From Enterovibrio calviensis DSM 14347 (GTDB lineage Bacteria > Pseudomonadota > Gammaproteobacteria > Enterobacterales > Vibrionaceae): a stretch of 64,000 nucleotides of DNA. Position 1 is the first letter of the stretch. Every line of letters starts with the position of its first letter. Positions 1 to 7,523 of this stretch are shown here, one piece after another. Where the stretch lies: NCBI RefSeq assembly GCF_000621165.1, contig NZ_KK211218.1:489196-553195 (forward strand), given 5' to 3'. The position numbers were made by a program, and so were the translations under genes. The notes under the pieces are model-generated. The model was not told the DNA's origin. It saw only the letters and a program-made list of their open reading frames with translations, and did no database searches.

Positions 1-474
1 TTTAGTAACCAATTTGACCAAGCACGCGCTGAGAAGCTCGAGCACGATATTTTGCAACTCGTCGACCTCACGGCGTCACGGTCGGTCCAACGATGGAAGC
101 CGACTTACATCCATTTGATCAACATTCCCTCTGAAACGGCAACGACTGACAGTTCTTGGTGCATTGTCGCTTCCACATACAGCTCAGTGACGGAATGCTC
201 AGATGCAGACGATACAGCGGCAGAAACAGCCAATGAAAAACGAATCGCCACAGTGTGGGGAGATCAACATCAGAACCTACAACTAAAGCGTCTTACCAGT
301 CAGACAAAATTCATGTTCGACAACAACAGCTATTCACTGTTCCTCGACGATGATCGCCAATTTGATATTAGCTTTGTTGAAGCCCAGTCAGGCCGCAACA
401 CCTTTACCGCCAAGGTGATGCACTTCAAAGATTTTGAGTTTAAAGAAGTAGTACTTGAAGGGGATGGCAGCTAA
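1..474 (+). CDS. Hypothetical protein, 5' end outside window
   Basis: The frame is open from base 1 (first codon TTT) to a TAA at 472-474, so the start lies upstream; a TTG at 52 is the only internal alternative start near the left edge and has no clear ribosome binding site. The visible part (157 residues) is soluble, acidic, without membrane segments or motifs I recognise. No family can be assigned. It is followed directly by a degraded acetyltransferase fragment in another frame, so this part of the chromosome has been rearranged. Confidence 0.55.
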   Translation, partial: FSNQFDQARAEKLEHDILQLVDLTASRSVQRWKPTYIHLINIPSETATTDSSWCIVASTYSSVTECSDADDTAAETANEKRIATVWGDQHQNLQLKRLTSQTKFMFDNNSYSLFLDDDRQFDISFVEAQSGRNTFTAKVMHFKDFEFKEVVLEGDGS

Positions 475-659
475 AGCTCATTGGCGTTTCAGAGGTATGG
501 ACGCATCCTTATGTTGGTCATACCGCAAGCCTTAATGTACTCAGAAAGTGCGGTTTTCAACACCATGGTATCTTGAAAGATCACGCAGCGTTCCCAACGC
601 TAGGAAGCGGTCAATTTGATTGTGCAGATATGCGTATTTGTTTAAAGACCCTGAAGTAG
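459..659 (+). pseudogene. GNAT acetyltransferase C-terminal remnant
   Basis: In the frame ending at TAG 657-659 the translation contains VWTHPYVGHTASLNVLRKCG followed by F. The SLNVLRKCGF core is the typical C-terminal acetyl-CoA-binding/beta-bulge motif of RimJ/RimL-like GNAT acetyltransferases (N-x-x-S-x-x-V-L-x-K-x-G-F). There is no start codon or N-terminal half: a stop lies at 456-458 and upstream sequence belongs to another gene. About 65 codons of a normal 150-180 residue enzyme remain, so this is a truncated relic, not a functional gene. The region 660-898 after it holds nothing I can identify. Confidence 0.6.
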
Positions 660-898
660 GCAGACAATCGTTAGGGTGTTTTAGTTCTAGGACACTCTCA
701 ATACTTTGCTCCACAATTAAATACCAATAATCAAACATTCACCATTCTCTTTTGAATCAAAATCATCACTTCGAAATAATCAATCCCGTCAATTACATGG
801 TTAATGAGTCATTCTCCGTAAAGTAGCTTTCCAATTGAGCATCAGAACACACGATGGTTCAACATCTTTGGTCTGAATTAATTTCAAGGATGATACTC

Positions 899-1120
899 GT
901 GAAAAAATTAGTCTGTATAAGTGCGCTGGTTGCTCTAATTTCAGCTTGTAGCGAAGAAGAGCTAACCCGAGACAAACAGTGGTATATGGAAAATCCAGAG
1001 CAAATGACGCTTAAAGTCGCTGAGTGTGATAACGACGCTAATCTAGCGACAAGTCAAAACTGCAAAAACGCTCTAAAAGCCAAGCAGAAACTATTGCTCA
1101 ACAAGTGGAAGAATGGCTAA
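899..1120 (+). CDS. EexN-like small lipoprotein
   Basis: A 73-residue protein with a lipoprotein signal peptide: two lysines, a hydrophobic stretch and the lipobox I-S-A-C with Cys17. The mature part has the pattern of the EexN family (Cys-S-E near the N-terminus, W-Y-x-x-N-P-E, then a conserved C......C pair). I chose the GTG at 899 because AAGGA at 886-890 lies 8 bases upstream; an ATG at 890 overlaps that site and one at 854 gives an improbable leader. EexN proteins of conjugative plasmids mediate entry exclusion, but many chromosomal relatives have no known role. No conjugation genes are nearby, so the plasmid function is not inferred. Confidence 0.6.
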   Translation: MKKLVCISALVALISACSEEELTRDKQWYMENPEQMTLKVAECDNDANLATSQNCKNALKAKQKLLLNKWKNG

Positions 1121-1273
1121 GGCCTTACCGTACGTGCATAGATTAATGAAATATTGCTGCATTTTTCAGTTCCAACCAAAAACGGTTTTTAACGAATTAA
1201 TCATTCTATGATGACCTTAGTTAAGCGCCGTTTATGGTTAAATTGATTTCACTTTCTCCATCGGCGATAGTTA

Positions 1274-1732
1274 ATGAAAAAATATATAGAACCAACGACC
1301 AATGAGTCTTTTGTTCGAGTTTTAGTTCCCTTCTCAGGCTTAGTTGCTTCACTCTATCTTGCCTACTCCGAACATTGGTTTTTGGCGCTAAACACGGTAC
1401 TGATTAGCGGGTTGGTTTTCCATAAATGCAAACGCAATCTACTGCTAAGAAAGACCGAATACCCTTCTCATGATGGAAACTATCAGAACTGCAAAAGGGC
1501 CGCTGTCATACATGGTTGGAACACAGTCAGTGACATTGAGATGGTACGGTTAGAGTTTGAGACGGAAGCGTCTTTGGGAAGTTGGGGAGAATTGATCACT
1601 GTCCTTTTTACTCGATCTGGCATTTCAATCAACAGCCGTCCTTCACCATTAGCTCGCCCATCAATAACGTCTTTTGGAAGAAACAAAGAAAACGTCAATA
1701 AAGTGATGGCTATGCTCGAATCAAACTCGTAA
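1274..1732 (+). CDS. Hypothetical inner-membrane protein
   Basis: A 152-residue protein with two closely spaced hydrophobic segments at about residues 13-30 and 34-50, then a cytoplasmic, mixed alpha/beta tail of about 100 residues. The layout (short TM hairpin plus a PH-like beta domain) resembles small bacterial membrane proteins of unknown function, similar in layout to the protein at 4160-4597, but I do not recognise the family. The ATG at 1274 is preceded by a short AT-rich leader. It converges on umuC with only 9 bases between stop codons and no obvious terminator. Confidence 0.5.
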   Translation: MKKYIEPTTNESFVRVLVPFSGLVASLYLAYSEHWFLALNTVLISGLVFHKCKRNLLLRKTEYPSHDGNYQNCKRAAVIHGWNTVSDIEMVRLEFETEASLGSWGELITVLFTRSGISINSRPSPLARPSITSFGRNKENVNKVMAMLESNS

Positions 1733-1741
1733 TCATCACAC

Positions 1742-2995
1742 TCAACACCGTACCACTGGCACATCTCCCCAACGTGTTGTGTACTGCGGCGATAAAAACT
1801 CCCGTCGCATGCCCCACTTCGGAGCAACCCCCTGTGCGGCCAAAAATAGCGCACCAGAACCATAACGTTGATTCAATCCATCAAATGCCTGCATCAATGC
1901 CGGGTTCCCTGGCTGGGTGTTAAACAAATCGGGTTGAACATGTTTAGCATTCACCAAATCGAGCAGTCCGACACCTACCTTGTAATAACGTACACCCTCT
2001 TGGAACAACAATGGCACCATGGTCGCCACTGCTGACGTGATCACCGCAGTGTCATCAGCTGGAAATGCAAAGTGCTGCATCTGCTTAAAGCTTTTGGGCC
2101 TTTCATCAAACGGTGAATTTCCTGCAAATACCATTAATACTGAGCACAACGACCCTTGCGCACGTAACTTTGCCGCAGCGATTCCCGCGTGTTTGCACAG
2201 AGCTTGGCGTAACGATTCTTGGTCCGTGATCCGCTCACCCATTGAACGTGTCGAAAATATCTGTTTCTTATCGGCTCGGGCGACGTCCCACCCTTTGCAG
2301 ACTTCGCCGTTCAACTCCCTAATGGTGCGTTCTATTTCAACGTTGAATTCCTTACGAGCAAGACCCGTTGGCATCCGCGATAGCTGCAGCGCCGTGTTTA
2401 TCCCTTGGAGCTTTAACCTTGCAGCAATCTTACGACCTACGCCCCAAACATCTCCCACTTCCATGTGGGAAAGTACGTCTATGCGCTCGGCTTCTGAATC
2501 CAACACGCACACACCTTTGTAACCTTGTAACTTCTTCGCGGCATGATTAGCAACCTTGGCTAAGGTCAAGGTTCGTCCCATTCCAACCCCTACCGCCAAT
2601 CGGCATTCTTTCCACACCGCTCGGCGTAACGCTTGCCCCTGCTCGCGCAAATCAGGCACCGCACTACAACGGTGAAATGACAAGAATGACTCATCAATGG
2701 AATAGACATGCTGCTCTGGCGCAAAGCGTCCGATCACCTGCATCATGCGATCTGACAAATCGCCATACAATTCATAGTTCGACGAGCACACAATCACGCC
2801 TGCTGCCTCACATCGCGCGCGGACTTGAAAGTAAGGTTTGAATTTCTCAATGCCCACCTCTTTCGCTTGGCGGTTCGCCGCAACTACGCAGCCATCATTA
2901 TTAGAAAGTACGATGACGGGTTTGCCGCGCCAATCTGGCCTGAACACCTGTTCAGCACTGCAGTAGAAGGAATTAGCATCAACTAACGCGAACAC
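1742..2995 (-). CDS. umuC: DNA polymerase V catalytic subunit UmuC
   Basis: Y-family translesion polymerase, 417 residues (E. coli 422). The GTG at 2995 is taken as start because the protein then begins V-F-A-L-V-D, aligned with M-F-A-L-C-D of E. coli UmuC, and the catalytic acids fall on D6, D101 and E102 (Y-S-I-D-E-S-F). A TTG at 3019 would add 8 residues. The C-terminal QPDLF at about 354-358 corresponds to the beta-clamp binding QLNLF of the E. coli protein. It overlaps the end of umuD by 13 bases and is cotranscribed with it. With UmuD' it forms Pol V for error-prone lesion bypass under SOS induction. Confidence 0.95.
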   Translation of the reverse strand: MFALVDANSFYCSAEQVFRPDWRGKPVIVLSNNDGCVVAANRQAKEVGIEKFKPYFQVRARCEAAGVIVCSSNYELYGDLSDRMMQVIGRFAPEQHVYSIDESFLSFHRCSAVPDLREQGQALRRAVWKECRLAVGVGMGRTLTLAKVANHAAKKLQGYKGVCVLDSEAERIDVLSHMEVGDVWGVGRKIAARLKLQGINTALQLSRMPTGLARKEFNVEIERTIRELNGEVCKGWDVARADKKQIFSTRSMGERITDQESLRQALCKHAGIAAAKLRAQGSLCSVLMVFAGNSPFDERPKSFKQMQHFAFPADDTAVITSAVATMVPLLFQEGVRYYKVGVGLLDLVNAKHVQPDLFNTQPGNPALMQAFDGLNQRYGSGALFLAAQGVAPKWGMRREFLSPQYTTRWGDVPVVRC

Positions 2996-3390
2996 AGAAG
3001 TGGACTCTGACGGTGACAACGGATAGAACGGATCACGACACCTTCAATGGTAAAGGTGTCATGTTTGGAGATAGCTACAGAGGAATACTTATCATTGGCC
3101 GAAAGCAAAAGACGACGCGGCACATCAAGCAGCTTACAGATGAATTCGCCGTTAAGGTTCGCCACAATCACGTCGCCATCTCTGGCAGTTACGTGACGAT
3201 CAACAATCAAAATATCGCCGTCGAAAATCCCCACACCCTGCATGGAGTCGCCTGACGCTTTGCCGATAAACGTCGCGCTCGGATGCTCAACAAGCAGCTC
3301 ATCCAAACTTAAAGGAAGTTGGCGGTAGTCGCCAGCTGGCGACTCAAAGCCCGTAATACCGGCACTAGCAAAAATAGGGATAATGTTCAT
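2983..3390 (-). CDS. umuD: Pol V subunit / self-cleaving UmuD
   Basis: LexA-like S24 serine peptidase, 135 residues. The Ser-Lys dyad is S49 (in S-G-D-S-M) and K86, spaced 37 residues as in E. coli (S60/K97). The N-terminal arm is shorter than in E. coli; an Ala-Gly pair at residues 10-11 is the probable RecA-stimulated self-cleavage site. The dimeric UmuD' product activates UmuC. The protein continues about a dozen residues past the usual C-terminal region, over the start of umuC. A LexA box lies directly upstream of the ATG. Confidence 0.95.
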   Translation of the reverse strand: MNIIPIFASAGITGFESPAGDYRQLPLSLDELLVEHPSATFIGKASGDSMQGVGIFDGDILIVDRHVTARDGDVIVANLNGEFICKLLDVPRRLLLSANDKYSSVAISKHDTFTIEGVVIRSIRCHRQSPLLCSR

Positions 3391-3398
3391 AAATTATA

Positions 3399-3414
3399 CT
3401 GTTTATATATACAG
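3399..3414 (-). promoter_or_regulatory. LexA (SOS) box upstream of umuDC
   Basis: The 16-base sequence ctgtttatatatacag matches the gammaproteobacterial LexA consensus CTGT-N8-ACAG exactly at the conserved ends, with an AT-only centre. It begins 9 bases before the umuD start codon, so bound LexA would block the promoter or early transcription of umuDC. Confidence 0.93.
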
Positions 3415-4159
3415 TATTCATTTTAGCTTTTTTCGTCTCACAAGCAAGATCCAGCTTTGCCGACAGCGGGAGATTTGAGCGATGCGTTTTGTCAGCTACA
3501 ATAGAGGCTAAGAATGTGAGCATGATGATGGGGTGCCAGATCTTCATAAATCTGACCAAGTATTTCGCTGAATTTGGTGTCCATGAGTATACTCTGTTAA
3601 CCTTTCCTACTGTTCAGGACTCCATTAACCAGAACCAACACGGTTTAAAAAGTGGGGTTATGGGCAGTGCTTGAACCCTGATAGACTCGCCACTCTTTTA
3701 CTATGCGAACAATGCTGACACGCGTGCCATTTTCTTCTGTTTCTGCAACTGTCTTTACTAGCCAAAAAGCGATGGCTGATGGTATTGTTGGTGAACTAAT
3801 AAAAAGCAAAATCATCAATCCATAGTCATATCCTGAGAGGGTAGACTTCTACCTTCTAGTGAAAATAACCCATAAAAACATTGGCTTGTCATACTAATAG
3901 CAAACCATGCGTCAAGAATATTGGAGGGTATTCAGTACTGCGTACATAGCTAATCGACCCGCGATTTCATAGCTACGACCTTCTGTCCAAAAGCTGCTTA
4001 GCCACTTACCCTTTTATTGTGCTCGCCACGCGAATTTAGCGTCAGTTATCTCTTAGATTCGATTTTTGCGCAGTATGTCAGCTATCTGTGACTGTGTCGT
4101 ATTAATTTCTTTTGCTAGTCTAACTCACCGATATTTGAGTTAGAAAAAGGAAAGAGCGC
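3415..4159. other. Intergenic gap with possible coding relics
   Basis: No convincing gene is seen. A 37-codon reading frame (3712-3825, +) has no recognisable product. On the minus strand, two short stretches read like protein fragments: a helix-turn-helix-like segment (about 4124-4056, LAKEINTTQSQIADILRKNR) and a stretch containing EGRSYEIAGRLAMYAV (about 4000-3920), in frames broken by stops. They may be remains of a lost mobile or regulatory gene, or chance. The low content of function fits an accessory region next to umuDC. Confidence 0.3.
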
Positions 4160-4597
4160 TTGAAAAAGTATAACTACAGCCTGATGTGGCGGATCAGACA
4201 TGTTACCGTCATATTAGTCGCGGGTGCAGTTCCTTTTACTCTCGCTGCTATAAAACTCGGCATTATTCCAATTCTTGAGGAACCGTCAGTAGTAATATAC
4301 ATATGGGCTTTACTAAGTCTAATTACAATACCACGTATTATTAAAGAAAGAACTTTGACGGATTCTATATTTATAGAAAAAGACCGCGTTAAGAACATTA
4401 GATGCAATGGGATTACCACTGAGTTTAGTATCAGTGATATATCAAAAGTAACTATCGTAGATACGTCTGAAAGCTTGAACGGTTTTAAAGAGAAAGAAAT
4501 GATTGTTCAGCTCAAAAACAGTAGTGAAAAGATTGTCGTTCCTGTCAATATTCTTGGGTTTAACGATCTATATTACCATCTCACTAAGAATAAATAG
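4160..4597 (+). CDS. Hypothetical inner-membrane protein (PH-like tail)
   Basis: A 145-residue protein beginning at TTG 4160, preceded by an aaggaaagag ribosome binding site about 4-10 bases upstream. Two hydrophobic segments lie at about residues 13-32 and 42-58, followed by a beta-rich cytoplasmic tail (I-F-I-E-K-D-R-V...) that resembles small membrane proteins with PH-like domains. No family is recognised. Codon use is AT-rich compared with the flanking housekeeping genes, consistent with acquired DNA. Confidence 0.55.
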   Translation: MKKYNYSLMWRIRHVTVILVAGAVPFTLAAIKLGIIPILEEPSVVIYIWALLSLITIPRIIKERTLTDSIFIEKDRVKNIRCNGITTEFSISDISKVTIVDTSESLNGFKEKEMIVQLKNSSEKIVVPVNILGFNDLYYHLTKNK

Positions 4598-4602
4598 CGT
4601 CA

Positions 4603-4632
4603 CAAAAAACGCCGACAATCGTCGGCGCTTTT
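4603..4632. terminator. Bidirectional Rho-independent terminator
   Basis: The stem cgccgac-aatc-gtcggcg (4610-4627) is preceded by a run of A and followed by CTTTT, so it can end both the membrane protein gene at 4160-4597 (+) and the lipoprotein operon coming from 5228 (-). Confidence 0.85.
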
Positions 4633-4654
4633 CAAATTCAGCAGTAAAACGGGA

Positions 4655-4891
4655 TTACTTCGCGATATTGAAGAACGCGCCGTCTTTGCAGGTGAAGGTG
4701 TAATATTTCTCTCTTTCCATATACTTTTCAAAGCCTTTGCCTTCACAGTAGGTGGCATTAAGGTCTGTTGAAATGTTCAAACGTCCGTCAACGACGCGTT
4801 GATCTGGGTTTGGCATAGATTCCGCTGTTTCAATAGAAGAGCAGCCTGCCACTGAAGCGACAATGGCCGCCATCATCAATATCTTTTTCAT
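4655..4891 (-). CDS. Small lipoprotein with two-Cys module
   Basis: A 78-residue lipoprotein: basic N-terminus, hydrophobic core and lipobox V-A-G-C with Cys17. The start at 4891 gives a classic signal peptide; longer forms are less likely. The mature protein has one C49...C68-x-D-G module near its end, which also occurs twice in the lipoprotein encoded just upstream (4905-5228). The two genes are 13 bases apart and form an operon. The function is unknown; a disulphide-bonded envelope protein is the natural inference. Confidence 0.6.
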   Translation of the reverse strand: MKKILMMAAIVASVAGCSSIETAESMPNPDQRVVDGRLNISTDLNATYCEGKGFEKYMEREKYYTFTCKDGAFFNIAK

Positions 4892-4904
4892 TGTCATTCT
4901 CGCT

Positions 4905-5228
4905 TTATAAAACGTAACTTGAACCATCGACGCATGAGAGTTTCACTTCACCTTCTTGGCTTGAAATGAAATCTCGTATTCCCATGCTCGAACAATAGAC
5001 TCTGTCCATCTCGACTATGTCATCCAGTGAAATGTCACCACGTATCACATAAGACGAACCGCTGTGACACATCACTCGGAGGCCATCCACCGTTTGTGAG
5101 AAGGCTTTTGCACTATCGCTATGGCAGAGTTTTATCGCCGCTTCAATACGCTCATCCACTGGATCTGGCGAGGTAGAACAGGCAGCAAGCGACAAGATAA
5201 ACCCTAAGGATAAAATTGGCTTAAACAT
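4905..5228 (-). CDS. Lipoprotein with duplicated two-Cys module
   Basis: A 107-residue lipoprotein, start at ATG 5228, lipobox L-A-A-C (Cys17). Two copies of the same module follow: C35...C54-H-S-G-S-S-Y-V-I and C79...C99-V-D-G-S-S-Y-V-L, with 19-20 residues between the cysteines. The downstream gene product has one related module, so the pair arose by duplication. No known family was recognised. Located in the outer or inner membrane leaflet facing the periplasm by inference from the signal. Confidence 0.6.
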   Translation of the reverse strand: MFKPILSLGFILSLAACSTSPDPVDERIEAAIKLCHSDSAKAFSQTVDGLRVMCHSGSSYVIRGDISLDDIVEMDRVYCSSMGIRDFISSQEGEVKLSCVDGSSYVL

Positions 5229-5333
5229 TAGGCAATTTCCATTTTTGCTTTTTTGATTGTTGTAACCACATGACGTCATTACAACATATTCAACACATTA
5301 GCACACCCCCACGTTGGGATGTAGCGCAACATA

Positions 5334-6203
5334 TTAGACAAGCAGTTGAAGGTTTGACCTAAGTCTTTCTGGTGTCGAGGCAGCTGTCACGGGGGTGATT
5401 CCGTAGTCAACAATGGTTTTCAGTATGAGCGCAGACGGCGAGGCATGCTGTTCTTCCGCTTGTGCTTGGATGTTTTCAATCAACGCGCAGTTCAGCAAAT
5501 TATCGTAGTTGTCTGGCAGTTCATCGGGGGATTGCTCGTAAGCACCGTCCAGCAATGGGCTATAGCCAATCACCTCTGGCTGGCGTTCTAACGCTTTAAG
5601 CATACCAAATAGATGCTCGTTCAAGATCACTTGGGGGCCAAAATCTGCAATCGCATTGGGTGTGATTAATGAATAGCGATACTGAGCATATGCAAAGGGG
5701 GTTAGCTGGTTTTCATTGATGATATTCACCAATTCAAGAAGGCGCGGCTCTCGGTAATTCGACACTCCCAATCGTTTTACAATCCCCTGCTCCACCAGCG
5801 ACGACAGAGCCTTCCACGTATCAAGCAGTGGCGTTTCTAGGTCATCGACATGTGCATAGAGCACATCGATGTGGTCAGTATTGAGGCGAGTAAGGCTTTC
5901 TTCCACCGAGCGTTTGATATTGTCCGGAGACAAGCCATCAAGTTTATCGTAAGTAAACCCGTCGACAGAGCGAGCGCCGATTTTCGTCATGATTTCAACG
6001 CTATGGCGATCTTGCGTTTTCAACCACTCTCCTAGCACAGCCTCACTTTCACCACCCACCCCATCTGGGTGCCAACATGCATAGTTGTTGGCGGTATCCA
6101 AGCGGCTTCCGCCCATTTCTACAAATGCATTAAGCACTGCGAAGCTATCGTCTTGGCTGGTGTAAGTACCAAATCTTGCTGTACCTAAGATAATGGGAAA
6201 CAT
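5334..6203 (-). CDS. Aldo/keto reductase
   Basis: NAD(P)H-dependent oxidoreductase of the AKR superfamily, 289 residues. The start at 6203 is chosen because it has AGGAG 8 bases upstream and gives the family N-terminus M-F-P-I-I-L-G-T-A-R-F-G; the ORF is open 14 codons further. Visible catalytic elements are D-T-A-N-N-Y (Asp and Tyr) and the Lys of M-T-K-I-G, then the repeated barrel strands (...R-L-G-V-S-N-Y). It most resembles the L-fucose/galactose dehydrogenase-like branch (G-x-x-R-F-G, D-T-A-x-x-Y), but the substrate cannot be told. Monocistronic. Confidence 0.8.
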   Translation of the reverse strand: MFPIILGTARFGTYTSQDDSFAVLNAFVEMGGSRLDTANNYACWHPDGVGGESEAVLGEWLKTQDRHSVEIMTKIGARSVDGFTYDKLDGLSPDNIKRSVEESLTRLNTDHIDVLYAHVDDLETPLLDTWKALSSLVEQGIVKRLGVSNYREPRLLELVNIINENQLTPFAYAQYRYSLITPNAIADFGPQVILNEHLFGMLKALERQPEVIGYSPLLDGAYEQSPDELPDNYDNLLNCALIENIQAQAEEQHASPSALILKTIVDYGITPVTAASTPERLRSNLQLLV

Positions 6204-6404
6204 GCAGAGGCTCCTCGCAAGCTGATTGTTCAGTTTCCACCTCACAATGTGTTGCGATATTGTTAAATGTCAATTTAACCATAGCCTTTGTCTGTATTTA
6301 CAACAATCAACCACATAGCGATTAGATCCACATTCAAACCTAAAGTAGATAATTTCCCAAAAGTTGGAGCGATGTTGGCACACTAGATTGTTGGGAGGAT
6401 TTGA

Positions 6405-7523
6405 TCAGTAACCGGTGGCTTCCATGAATCCGACACCTGACGTAGAGCCTTCAACAAAAATTGGCCCTTCCCAGTAAGGAAACGCAAAAGGTAGCCAGTT
6501 GTTGGTATTTAACGGAGAGGTGCGCAATGAAATGTCTTCACTCGCGATGTCGATTTGCCATTCAGTGGGTAGATGGCGAGATGTTGGCATTTTTGAAAAC
6601 GACAATGGCAACATGGCGATATCGTCGTGTGTCAGAATTCTCGTTTCACCGTTTGGTCGTGTCAGTGAACCGAATCGATAAGGCCCTTCATCTGACCTTA
6701 CCTGCACCACCATCAGTTCACTACCGTTGTCGAGCTGCACGGAAAACCAATCCCATCCTCGTTGGTCTTTACTGAGTGCTTGCGTGCTCCATTCGCGATC
6801 CACCCAGCCTTTTCCACTCACTGCGATTTCTTTGCCTTCTAAGGTCAGTGTCCCTTCTAATGCGATGGCAGGAACGCTGAAGTAATAGGAGCCGACGTCT
6901 TTGCTGAGGTGTTTGCGGCTGTAGCCATGATCACCTTGAAGGATTTCAGGCTGAGTTTGTGTCATGGTCAAATTGACAACAAAGGCATCATCTTGCGCTT
7001 TCAGCGCCGCGGGAAAAGGCGCTTTGGTGTCGCTTTGCCATTGCCAGTTGTCTAACCATGCATGAAAAGGGGCACTTTCTACGCCTGCTTGGCCTATTCC
7101 GCCACGCGCAAAACGTTCCGCATAGAATGTGTTGTTTTCGGTAGTCACCACCGCGTGGGCCATGTACACCTGTTTGTTGTTCCAACCTGTGCCTTGGTCT
7201 GGTGATAGCGCACTGCGAAATAAAGTCCATTGCACGCCGTAAGCGTTTCCGTCTACATCATTGAGATTCGCGGTGACATACCACCACTCTTGTCGAAAAT
7301 CGTCATGGCGACCGTAATCATCGGGAAATTGAATAGAGGCATCGCGAGTGACAGCGCTGAATCCTTCGGTGTCTTCCGCGACCAAGACGTCTACGGCCAA
7401 CCTGTCCGGGTCGTCATTTCTCAGTAAGATCGAGCCAAACAGTGCAAGCGCCGACACGAAGATGGCCAAACTCCAACCAATAATGGTCAATATGAAAGGC
7501 TGGGGCTTTTCTTCGTTGCGCAT
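6405..7523 (-). CDS. AttH/CrtC-like lipocalin-fold protein
   Basis: A 372-residue protein with one N-terminal membrane anchor (residues about 11-33) and a large periplasmic beta-rich domain. The motifs H-D-D-F-R-Q-E-W-W-Y-V-T-A-N-L and G-K-G-W-V-D-R-E-W-S are the signatures of the AttH / carotenoid 1,2-hydratase (CrtC) lipocalin-like family. It overlaps the stop of the upstream permease by one base (TAATG), forming an operon with an ATPase and FtsX-like permease. In such trios it is thought to handle a lipophilic ligand at the envelope; the ligand here is unknown. There is no carotenoid pathway nearby. Confidence 0.85.
   Translation of the reverse strand: MRNEEKPQPFILTIIGWSLAIFVSALALFGSILLRNDDPDRLAVDVLVAEDTEGFSAVTRDASIQFPDDYGRHDDFRQEWWYVTANLNDVDGNAYGVQWTLFRSALSPDQGTGWNNKQVYMAHAVVTTENNTFYAERFARGGIGQAGVESAPFHAWLDNWQWQSDTKAPFPAALKAQDDAFVVNLTMTQTQPEILQGDHGYSRKHLSKDVGSYYFSVPAIALEGTLTLEGKEIAVSGKGWVDREWSTQALSKDQRGWDWFSVQLDNGSELMVVQVRSDEGPYRFGSLTRPNGETRILTHDDIAMLPLSFSKMPTSRHLPTEWQIDIASEDISLRTSPLNTNNWLPFAFPYWEGPIFVEGSTSGVGFMEATGY

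Noticed and set aside
541-738. Minus-strand frame of 65 codons
   Set aside because: It is the antisense of the GNAT remnant, whose motif on the plus strand is convincing.
899-1120. Conjugative element indicated by the EexN-like lipoprotein
   Set aside because: No transfer, relaxase or type IV secretion genes are near; chromosomal EexN-like proteins are common.
4174-4419. Minus-strand frame opposite the membrane protein gene
   Set aside because: The plus-strand frame has a ribosome site, terminator and plausible membrane topology; the reverse is a shadow.
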